In this document: in pieces, positions 1 through 7,550 of the stretch
How the letters are laid out: each line of letters opens with the position of its first letter
Position numbering within the stretch: position 1 is the stretch's first letter
NCBI GenBank assembly: GCA_020850995.1
Contig: JADZDP010000163.1
Span: 1-34,165 of the forward strand
DNA from: Deltaproteobacteria bacterium
GTDB lineage: Bacteria; Myxococcota; UBA727; VGSZ01
DNA: 34,165 nt
Direction: 5' to 3'
Notes under the pieces: generated by a model
Seen by the model: only the letters and a program-made list of their open reading frames with translations
Told to the model about the DNA's origin: nothing
Database searches by the model: none
Position numbers and translations under genes: made by a program

Positions 1-20
1 GACGCTCGGACCTGGCACGG

Positions 21-39
21 CCCCCTCCGAAGGAGGGGG
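21..39. repeat. GC-rich perfect hairpin
   Basis: An 8-bp perfect stem (CCCCCTCC with GGAGGGGG) closes a 3-base loop, GAA. It lies in the non-coding left edge of the window. No T tract follows, so a classical intrinsic terminator is not supported. It could still end or protect a transcript from a gene left of the window. Confidence 0.5.
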
Positions 40-121
40 GCAGGGGGGTGGGCGTCACGCGCCGGCGCAGCGCCGCCCTTCGTCGAGGACGCCGATGATC
101 GCCGATCAATGCGTCTCTGTT

Positions 122-284
122 TAGAGCTCGTTTCAGAACCCCGGACCGAGCGGGCGCGCGCCAGGCGGGTGAGCACAAGGCGCGAGGAGCCGGCCATCCT
201 CGACGGATGGTCGGCCCGCGGCAACGCAGTGATCGCCCGCCTGGCGCGATGCACGCGACGGGAGGGGTTCTGAAACGAGCTCTA
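122..284. repeat. Long nested palindrome (element 1)
   Basis: Three nested inverted repeats share one centre. The outer arms, 122-142 and 264-284, are 21 nt and perfectly complementary. The middle arms, 157-169 and 236-248, are 13 nt and perfect. The central stem, 189-199 with 205-215, is 11 bp with one G-T pair and a 5-base loop. The whole unit is 163 bp and non-coding, and it ends 7 bp from the stop codon of the glucose-6-phosphate isomerase gene. It resembles a REP- or MITE-like dispersed palindrome. It could also form a 3' RNA hairpin for the isomerase transcript. The rest of 1-291 holds no gene that I can see. Confidence 0.7.
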
Positions 285-291
285 GGGGACC

Positions 292-1878
292 CTACCGCGA
301 ATACCGCGCCAGACACGGGCTCGCGCCCTTGTCCTTGCGCGCGCGCCCGTTGGCGGCCAGGTGCTCCAAGATCTTGAACACCGCCTCCACCTCGCCGGCC
401 TCGCCGATCTGCCCCGCGAGCTGCTCGGCGCTGACGCCCTCCTTCGTTGCGTGCAGCGCGCCCAGCACCTTGCCCTGCAGGGTGATGACGGCAGCCGCCG
501 CCTTCTTGCCGGCCTCCACGCCGGGCTGGTGGTAGGCGTTCACGTTGACGAAGCTGGCATAGAGGCCCACGGCGCGCTCCCACAGCGCGATCAAGCCTCC
601 CAGGCGGTGGGGCGTGACGTCGTCGACGGTGAGGGTGACGCTGTGGCGGCCGCCCTCGTAGAGCGCGCGGCGCGTGCCGTACCAGAAGCCAAACAAGTAA
701 TCGCCCGAGGTGACGCCGGGCTCCACCTCGATGGACGAGCCGGCCCGCTCCTTTTGCACCTCGATGAAGGTGGCGAAGAAGTTCTGCACGCCGTCGCGCA
801 GTTGCTGCACGTAGGCGTGTTGGTCGGTGGAGCCCTTGTTGCCGTAGACGGCGATGCCCTGGTGCACCACCTTGCCGTCGAGGTCGTGCTGCTTGCCGAG
901 CGACTCCATGATGAGCTGCTGCAGGTAGCGCGAGAACAACACCAGCCGGTCCTTGTAGGGCAAGACCACCAGGTCCTTCTTGCCCTTGCCCTCGGTGGCC
1001 TTGAGCCAGGAGAGCGCCAGGAGCATGGCGGGGTTCTTCTTTGGGTCGGCGTTGCGCGTGAGCTCGTCCATGGCGCGGGCGCCCTTCAACATGCCCTCGA
1101 TGTTGATGCCCTGCAGCGCGGCGGGCAGCAGGCCCACGGCGCACAGCTCCGAGGTGCGCCCGCCGACCCAGTCCCACATGGGGAAGCGCGCGATCCACTG
1201 CTGGCTCGAGGCCACACGATCGAGCTCACTGCCCTCGCCGGTGACGGCCACGAAGTGCGCCGAGGGGCTGAGGCCGCGGGCGGCGTAGGCGGCCTGCGCC
1301 TCCACCATGCCGTTCCTGGTCTCCTTGGTGCCGCCCGACTTCGAGATGACGATGGTGAGCGTGCGCGCCAGGCCGCCGGCGCCATCGATGTGCTCGAGCA
1401 CACGATCGATGCCGTCGGGGTCGGTGTTGTCGAAGAAGAACACCCGCATGCGATCGTTGGCGCCGCCGAGGGCGTCGGCCACGAGCTGTGGGCCAAGGGC
1501 GCTGCCGCCGATGCCCACGACGAGCAGGTTCTGGAAGCGGCCGCCGTCCTCGGCGGACAAGCGCCCGCTGTGCACGTCGGCGGCGAAGCGGTGGATGGCG
1601 CCGAGCGTGTCCTCGATCTGCGCGCGCAGCTCGGCGTTCGGCGCCAGCGTGGGGGCGCGCAGCCAGTAGTGGCCCACCATGCGCTGCTCGTCGGGGTTGG
1701 CGATGGCGCCGCGCTCGAGGGCGGCCATGGCCTCGTGGGCCTTCTTGGTGAGCGCTGCGTGTTGCGCGAAGAACGCGTCGTCGAGATCCATGCGCGACAC
1801 ATCGATGGAGAAGCCGAGCCGCTCGTCGACGAAGAGCTGCGCCTGGTAGCGCTCCCAGAGCTGTTTGGTGTCGGCCAT
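292..1878 (-). CDS. pgi: Glucose-6-phosphate isomerase
   Basis: This 528-residue cytoplasmic enzyme interconverts glucose 6-phosphate and fructose 6-phosphate in glycolysis and gluconeogenesis. Visible motifs are the glycine loop GIGGSALG (122-129), the phosphate loop SKSGGTKET (179-187), the signature WVGGRTS (237-243), the QLIMES Glu (E325), the GSTDQH segment (H354), and the C-terminal lysines in GVEAGKK (458-459). About 70 residues follow those lysines; residues 480-512 look like a small helical domain ending in LEHLAANGR, which some bacterial homologues also have. The reading frame stays open upstream, but the ATG at 1878 is preceded by GGGAGGA at good spacing and opens the family-like N-terminus MADTKQLWERY. 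The usual Asp in NAYDQPG is His here. The gene diverges from the lipoprotein gene that starts at 1987. Confidence 0.95.
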   Translation of the reverse strand: MADTKQLWERYQAQLFVDERLGFSIDVSRMDLDDAFFAQHAALTKKAHEAMAALERGAIANPDEQRMVGHYWLRAPTLAPNAELRAQIEDTLGAIHRFAADVHSGRLSAEDGGRFQNLLVVGIGGSALGPQLVADALGGANDRMRVFFFDNTDPDGIDRVLEHIDGAGGLARTLTIVISKSGGTKETRNGMVEAQAAYAARGLSPSAHFVAVTGEGSELDRVASSQQWIARFPMWDWVGGRTSELCAVGLLPAALQGINIEGMLKGARAMDELTRNADPKKNPAMLLALSWLKATEGKGKKDLVVLPYKDRLVLFSRYLQQLIMESLGKQHDLDGKVVHQGIAVYGNKGSTDQHAYVQQLRDGVQNFFATFIEVQKERAGSSIEVEPGVTSGDYLFGFWYGTRRALYEGGRHSVTLTVDDVTPHRLGGLIALWERAVGLYASFVNVNAYHQPGVEAGKKAAAAVITLQGKVLGALHATKEGVSAEQLAGQIGEAGEVEAVFKILEHLAANGRARKDKGASPCLARYSR

Positions 1879-1963
1879 CACGTCCTCCCAAGTGGTGTCG
1901 CATGCGAACGCGGGCTCGGATCGCACCGCTGGCGCCATCGCGTCAACGGCCGTGAATGTGGGA

Positions 1964-1975
1964 GCGCCCGGGCGC
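1964..1975. promoter_or_regulatory. 12-bp perfect palindrome in a divergent intergenic region
   Basis: GCGCCCGGGCGC lies 11 bp before the ATG at 1987, inside the 108-bp region between two divergent genes. It could be an operator or a short hairpin in the lipoprotein leader. In DNA this GC-rich a chance palindrome of this length is not rare, so the call is weak. Confidence 0.25.
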
Positions 1976-1986
1976 CGTCGCAGGTC

Positions 1987-3024
1987 ATGCGCCGCCTGCC
2001 GTCCCAGCTCCTGCTCCTGGTCGTCCCCCTCGCCATGACGGCCTGCGTCGACGAGGAGCTGCAGGGCCGCCTGCAGCTCGAGCTTGGAAGCGAGGCTGCG
2101 GGCGTGCGCCTCGACCTGTTCGACGCCGACCGCTTCGCCGTGTCCTTGGCCGAGGGCGGCCGCGCCATCGGCGTGCACCGCGCGGAGGCGCCGGTGCTCG
2201 AGGTGGCGCGCGGGCCCGGCAGCTATTCGCTCGACCTGCTACGTGCGGCACCAGCAGATCGCTCCCTGGTGCTCATCGCCTGGGCCGACGCAGACGGCGA
2301 CGGCGCCCTCGACGTGGACACGGCGGCGCGCTCCGAGGCGGCGCGCGTGCCCGAGCGCGACGGCGAGCTGCTCGTCGAGGTGAGCGGCGGCGCTGACGCC
2401 TGGCACGGCACCGTGCGTTCGCTCAGCGGCGCGCGCCCGCTCGACGAGGGGCGCCTCGGCGCGTGGGCGGTGAGCGTGCCCACGGGCTTCGACGGGCCGC
2501 CGCTGCCCGACAGCGACGACGACGGCCTCAGCGACGACGATGAGGTGGCGCTCGGCACCGATCCCCTGCGCGCCGACACCGACGCCGACCAAGAGCCCGA
2601 CGGCGCCGAGGTGGGCGAGCTCGAGCGCCCGCACGACGCCGACGCCGACGGCGTCATCGACGCCCTCGAGTCCAATGACATCGACGAGGACGGCGACGGC
2701 ACCGACGCCGAGGCCGATCAGGACGACGCCGATCCCTGCGTGCCCTCGGCCGATGCCTGCGACAGCGACGACGACGGTCTCTCGGATCAACGCGAGTACT
2801 GGGTCGGCAGCGACGAGCACGATCCCGACAGCGACGGCGACGGCCAAGAGGACGGCGACGAGGACGTCGACAGCGACGGCGACGGCAAAAGCGACGCGCT
2901 GGAGCGTGACGACACCGACGCGGACGAGGACGGCACGGTGGACGAATTCGATGCGGCCGACGACGACCCCTGCGTGCCGGCAGCCATCCCGGGCTGCGAC
3001 GGTGACCCGCCGCCGCCCCCGTAA
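1987..3024 (+). CDS. Lipoprotein with TSP3-like calcium-binding repeats
   Basis: A 345-residue secreted protein. Residues 1-20 form a lipoprotein-type signal, Arg-Arg then a Leu-rich core ending in AMTAC, with Cys20 as the likely lipidation site. Residues about 21-165 form a beta-rich domain with one short Asp-rich loop (DADGDGALD). From about residue 175 to the end it is a run of acidic motifs such as DSDDDGLSD, DADGVID and DSDGDGKSD. These match thrombospondin type 3 or EF-loop calcium motifs, and the protein ends in a Pro tail. The role is probably a calcium-stabilised surface spacer. The long open frame upstream of 1987 lies antisense to pgi; the signal peptide fixes the start. The gene ends 6 bp from the convergent small gene. 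Confidence 0.8.
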   Translation: MRRLPSQLLLLVVPLAMTACVDEELQGRLQLELGSEAAGVRLDLFDADRFAVSLAEGGRAIGVHRAEAPVLEVARGPGSYSLDLLRAAPADRSLVLIAWADADGDGALDVDTAARSEAARVPERDGELLVEVSGGADAWHGTVRSLSGARPLDEGRLGAWAVSVPTGFDGPPLPDSDDDGLSDDDEVALGTDPLRADTDADQEPDGAEVGELERPHDADADGVIDALESNDIDEDGDGTDAEADQDDADPCVPSADACDSDDDGLSDQREYWVGSDEHDPDSDGDGQEDGDEDVDSDGDGKSDALERDDTDADEDGTVDEFDAADDDPCVPAAIPGCDGDPPPPP

Positions 3025-3030
3025 CGACCG

Positions 3031-3267
3031 TCAGCGCTCGCCAAAGACGGGCCGCAGCTTGTCGACGGCGGCGGCCAGCGCGGCGTCGGGCGCACGCCCC
3101 TCCGTGGTCGCGCGCGCCAACTCGTCGGCGCCGGCCTGCCACAGGGCGCGCAGCTCGTCCTTCGCGTTGAACAAGAGCAGGCCCAGGTCGGCGCGCGGCA
3201 TGTTGCGCTTGGTCAGGCGCGGCTCGCGCTTCACCTTCTCGTTGAGCTCGTCGAACAGGCTGGCCAT
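3031..3267 (-). CDS. Small hypothetical protein, 78 aa
   Basis: I do not recognise this protein. It is predicted to be helical, soluble and mixed in charge, starting MASLFDELNEKVKREP and ending DKLRPVFGER. It has no signal peptide or membrane segment and no Cys. It ends 6 bp from the convergent lipoprotein gene. The start at 3267 is chosen because the upstream extension is Arg/Ser/Thr-rich and would run into the gene beginning at 3396. No strong ribosome binding site is visible. The ordered, amphipathic composition favours a real gene, but this is not proven. Confidence 0.55.
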   Translation of the reverse strand: MASLFDELNEKVKREPRLTKRNMPRADLGLLLFNAKDELRALWQAGADELARATTEGRAPDAALAAAVDKLRPVFGER

Positions 3268-3367
3268 GGCTGCCCGCGAGTGTCGGCCGGGGCACGTGGC
3301 GGGCGCAACGGTCGTCCACACGACCGTCCGGCGAGGGGTGAGGAATGCGGTGGTGCGCCACGACCCT

Positions 3368-3375
3368 GCTAGGCT
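3368..3375 (+). promoter_or_regulatory. Putative -10 element GCTAGGCT
   Basis: GCTAGGCT fits TAnnnT with an upstream GC, and lies 20 bp before the GTG at 3396. The same TAGGCT occurs before the paralogous gene at 19097 and, as GCTAGGCT on the minus strand, before the gene starting at 28506. No convincing -35 hexamer is seen. Confidence 0.35.
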
Positions 3376-3395
3376 GCTCAGCGGGGATCGCTGTG

Positions 3396-5126
<1,731 letters not shown>

Positions 5127-5138
5127 AACACGCAGCTC

Positions 5139-5612
5139 ATGCGCATCCTGTTCGTGTGCTCGGGAAACATCTGCCGCTCGCCCAGCGCCGAGGGCGTGCT
5201 GCGCCGCCTGGCGCACGCGGCCTCGCTCGAGCTGGAGGTCGACTCCGCCGGGCTCGGCGGCTGGCATGCCGGCGAGGCGCCCGATCTGCGCACCGTGCGT
5301 CACGCGCGCGCGCGCGGCTACGACCTGAGCTCGCTACGCGCGCGCAAGATTGGCGAGGCCGACTTCGTGTTCTTCGACCGCATCTACGCCATGGACCAAG
5401 GCCACCTGCGCGACCTGCGTCGCCTTGCGCCCGAGGTCCATCGCGCCAAGGTGGAGCTCTTCCTCGACGTGCTCGCCGGCGCCGCCGACGCACCGCGGGG
5501 CCGCGAGGTGCCCGATCCCTACTATGGCGGTGCCCAGGGCTTCGAGGAGGTGCTCGACCTCGTCGAGCAGGGCTGCCGCGCCATCGTCGCCGAGCTCGTC
5601 CTGCGCCGATGA
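5139..5612 (+). CDS. Low-molecular-weight protein-tyrosine phosphatase
   Basis: A 157-residue cytoplasmic phosphatase that removes phosphate from tyrosine (or arginine) residues of proteins. The N-terminus has the P-loop CSGNICRS: nucleophile Cys7, Arg13 and Ser14 in C-x5-R-S. The general-acid loop is DPYYGG (Asp126). Length and motif order match the LMW-PTP family (Wzb, YwlE, PtpA). No tyrosine kinase or capsule gene is visible nearby, so the substrate is unknown. It follows the zinc-ribbon/TPR gene by 12 bp, suggesting an operon and possibly a functional link. Confidence 0.92.
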   Translation: MRILFVCSGNICRSPSAEGVLRRLAHAASLELEVDSAGLGGWHAGEAPDLRTVRHARARGYDLSSLRARKIGEADFVFFDRIYAMDQGHLRDLRRLAPEVHRAKVELFLDVLAGAADAPRGREVPDPYYGGAQGFEEVLDLVEQGCRAIVAELVLRR

Positions 5613-5619
5613 GCATCCT

Positions 5620-5648
5620 GCGCGCGGCCTGACAGCGCGCGCCTGACA
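5620..5648 (+). repeat. Short direct tandem repeat after the phosphatase gene
   Basis: Two copies of GCGCGC(G)GCCTGACA lie head to tail just after the phosphatase stop; the first has one extra G. The sequence is non-coding, and the function is unknown. Confidence 0.45.
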
Positions 5649-5807
5649 GAACTGATCTGCGACCAGCAGCTCGGTCAACCGACGGATGGCCGGTGGCGCC
5701 CTGGCTGCCACGGTCCCGTTGTCGACGCGGGCACAGCCACACAGGCGCTCAGCAAGTCCCCGCCGGATCGACGAAATCCCAACGAACGCGAATTGTGGTT
5801 ATTTGTA

Positions 5808-5828
5808 GTACATCAAACCATGATGTAC
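5808..5828. promoter_or_regulatory. Operator-like palindrome in an AT-rich protease leader
   Basis: GTACATCA, then AACCA, then TGATGTAC: an 8-bp perfect inverted repeat with a 5-bp centre. A related, weaker pair, ACATC (5848-5852) and GATGT (5862-5866), follows about 35 bp later, giving four half-sites of one type. The block 5785-5870 is clearly richer in A+T than its surroundings and sits 40-120 bp before the protease start. This suggests a regulator site controlling the protease. A -10/-35 pair could not be assigned with confidence. The rest of 5613-5907 shows no gene. Confidence 0.45.
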
Positions 5829-5907
5829 GCGACATAAACACAGTAGAACATCTACGCGCATGATGTGTGGCTTGTTGTGGCCGGCGCAGCCCCGTACGTG
5901 GGCCTCC

Positions 5908-7362
5908 ATGATGCACGTCACAGCCCCCCGCGCGCTCCGCCAACCGCTCGTGCTCCTGCTCGCCGCGCTCGCCGCGCTCGCGTGTCACCCCTCGGGCGTC
6001 GCCGGCGTCGGCGACAGTAGCGACGAGCAGGCCATCGTGGGCGGCGCCGCCACCACGGTGGGCGCGCACCCGTGGCAGATCTCGCTGCAGTCGGGCTGGG
6101 GCGGCCACTTCTGTGGCGGCTCCATCGTGGCGGCCGATTGGGTGGTCACCGCGCAGCACTGTGTGGAGGGCGAGAGCGCCGGCAACCTGACGGTGGTCGC
6201 CGGCATCACGCGACTTTCACAGTCGAGCCAAGGGCAGGCGGTCGACGTCTCTCAGATCATTCGAAACCCCGGCTTCAGCTCGCCCGAGCGCGGCCACGAC
6301 ATCACGCTCCTGCGCCTGGCCTCGCCGCTCGACCTCGGTGGCGACGTGCAGGCCATCCCCTTCGCCACGGCGGCCGACGCGAGCGCGGGGTACACGGCGG
6401 CGGGCGTGACCGCCAAGGTGTCGGGCTGGGGCACCACCTCGGCCGGCGGGTCGAGCCCCGACACCCTCCGCGCCGTCGATGTGCCCATCGTGTCCAACAG
6501 CGAGGCCCAAAGCGACCTGGGCCTCTCCTTGACCAGCGACCAGCTCGCCGCCGGCGCCACCGGCGTGGACTCGTGCCAGGGCGACAGCGGCGGGCCGCTC
6601 ACCGTGCCCGGCGCCGACGGGCCCATCCTCGCCGGCGTGGTCTCGTGGGGCTACGGCTGTGGCGATCCGAATTCGCCCGGCCTGTACGCGCGCGTCTCCT
6701 CCTTCGAGCAGTGGCTGCGCGACACCATGGGCGCGGGGCCGGCGCCGGGCGCCGACCCGGTGGACGACGGCAGTGGCGACGGCAGCGACGCCGGCGGCGA
6801 CACGGCGGGGGAGTGGATGTGCGATCCCTCGTGGATCGGCGATGCCACCTGCGATTGCGGCTGCGGCGCCTTCGACGCCGACTGCCCCAACAACAGCATC
6901 GACGCCTGCGACTACAACGACTGCGACGTGTGGCAGGCCACCCCGGGCCTGGTGCCGAGCAGCAACGACCCCACCCAGTGCGTGCCCGAGGGCAGCGACG
7001 AGGGCGGCAGCGACGAGGGCGGCAGCGATGAGGGCGGTAGCGATGAGGGCGGCAGCGACGAGGGCGGCAGCGACGAGGGCGGCAGCGACGAGGGCGGCAC
7101 CGATCCCGGCGACGCCTGCCCGGCGCACGCCTCGCCCACCGGCAACGGCGCCGCATGCGCGTGCGACGACGGGTACCGCGCAGACGACGAGGGCGCCTGC
7201 GTGGCCGAGGGCGACGCCGACGCGGCGGGCAGCGGCCGCGACGACGATGACGACGACGACGGGCCCGCGGTGCGCGCCGGCTGCGCCAGCGCGGGCGGCG
7301 CGGCGCCCGTGGGCGCGCTGGCGCTGGTCGCGCTGTTCGGCCGACGACGGCGCGGGCGCTGA
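5908..7362 (+). CDS. Secreted trypsin-like serine protease with MYXO-CTERM-like tail
   Basis: A 484-residue exported S1-family endopeptidase. Residues 1-26 form a hydrophobic signal ending LAALAC, with Cys26 a possible lipidation site. The mature catalytic domain starts at IVGG (43-46). The triad is His84 (TAQHC), Asp131 (GHDITLL) and Ser227 (QGDSGGP). Asp221, six residues before Ser227, is the position that gives trypsin its Lys/Arg preference. After the catalytic domain come one 4-Cys module (C305, C315, C319, C326), seven GGSDE-type repeats (about 361-396), an EGF-like Cys segment (404-431), a poly-Asp run, and a tail with Cys459, a hydrophobic helix and RRRRGR, as in MYXO-CTERM sorting signals. 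ATG at 5908 (or the adjacent 5911) gives a normal signal peptide; ATG at 5860 would add 16 odd residues. The residue before IVGG is Ala, so activation by trypsin itself is unlikely. Confidence 0.88.
   Translation: MMHVTAPRALRQPLVLLLAALAALACHPSGVAGVGDSSDEQAIVGGAATTVGAHPWQISLQSGWGGHFCGGSIVAADWVVTAQHCVEGESAGNLTVVAGITRLSQSSQGQAVDVSQIIRNPGFSSPERGHDITLLRLASPLDLGGDVQAIPFATAADASAGYTAAGVTAKVSGWGTTSAGGSSPDTLRAVDVPIVSNSEAQSDLGLSLTSDQLAAGATGVDSCQGDSGGPLTVPGADGPILAGVVSWGYGCGDPNSPGLYARVSSFEQWLRDTMGAGPAPGADPVDDGSGDGSDAGGDTAGEWMCDPSWIGDATCDCGCGAFDADCPNNSIDACDYNDCDVWQATPGLVPSSNDPTQCVPEGSDEGGSDEGGSDEGGSDEGGSDEGGSDEGGSDEGGTDPGDACPAHASPTGNGAACACDDGYRADDEGACVAEGDADAAGSGRDDDDDDDGPAVRAGCASAGGAAPVGALALVALFGRRRRGR
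6991..7095 (+). repeat. Seven 15-bp tandem repeats inside the protease gene
   Basis: Seven copies of a 15-bp unit, GGCAGCGACGAGGGC with a few third-base changes, code for Gly-Ser-Asp-Glu-Gly. The tract forms a flexible acidic spacer between the catalytic part and the C-terminal tail. Near-identical copies mean it can expand or contract in frame. Confidence 0.92.
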
Positions 7363-7514
7363 GAATCTGGCAAGAAATCTGCTGTGCGACCCGCTGGCTC
7401 TCGTTGCGGGTCCCTCCGCTTCGGCGTCACGTACCTCGGTACGTTCGCCTCGCGGCCCCGCCCGCGCCTTGCCAGCGGGCCGCTCGCGACGATTGCCTGC
7501 CAGATTCTGAGCGC
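7356..7514. repeat. Long nested palindrome (element 2)
   Basis: A 159-bp unit of three nested inverted repeats. The outer arms, 7356-7372 and 7498-7514, are 17 nt with one mismatch. The middle arms, 7390-7398 and 7471-7479, are 9 nt and perfect. The central stem is 7429-7435 with 7438-7444 (7 bp, 2-base loop), extended by GGCG 7423-7426 with 7446-7449. The left arm overlaps the last codons of the protease gene. The size and three-tier plan match element 1 at 122-284, although the sequences differ. It could act as a transcript end or protector, or be a mobile palindromic repeat. Confidence 0.7.
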
Positions 7515-7515
7515 G

Positions 7516-7543
7516 TTGCGGCGCGCGCGCCGTGGGCTATCTA
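7516..7543 (+). promoter_or_regulatory. Promoter for the cysteine synthase-rhodanese gene
   Basis: TTGCGG (7516-7521) is separated by 16 bp from TATCTA (7538-7543), a good sigma-70-type pair. Only 7 bp separate the -10 box from the ATG at 7551 and no Shine-Dalgarno is present, so the transcript would be leaderless or nearly so. Confidence 0.55.
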
Positions 7544-7550
7544 GCGAGGC

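Noticed and set aside
21..39. Intrinsic terminator
   Set aside because: The stem is strong but no T-rich tract follows on either strand.
361..1986. Long open frame on the plus strand running into the TSP3-repeat lipoprotein
   Set aside because: It is antisense to pgi, which has full family motifs. The lipoprotein signal peptide at 1987 marks the true start.
5785..5870. Edge of a horizontally acquired island
   Set aside because: The A+T-rich stretch is under 100 bp, with genes of normal composition on both sides and no integrase, tRNA or direct repeats. A regulatory region explains it better.
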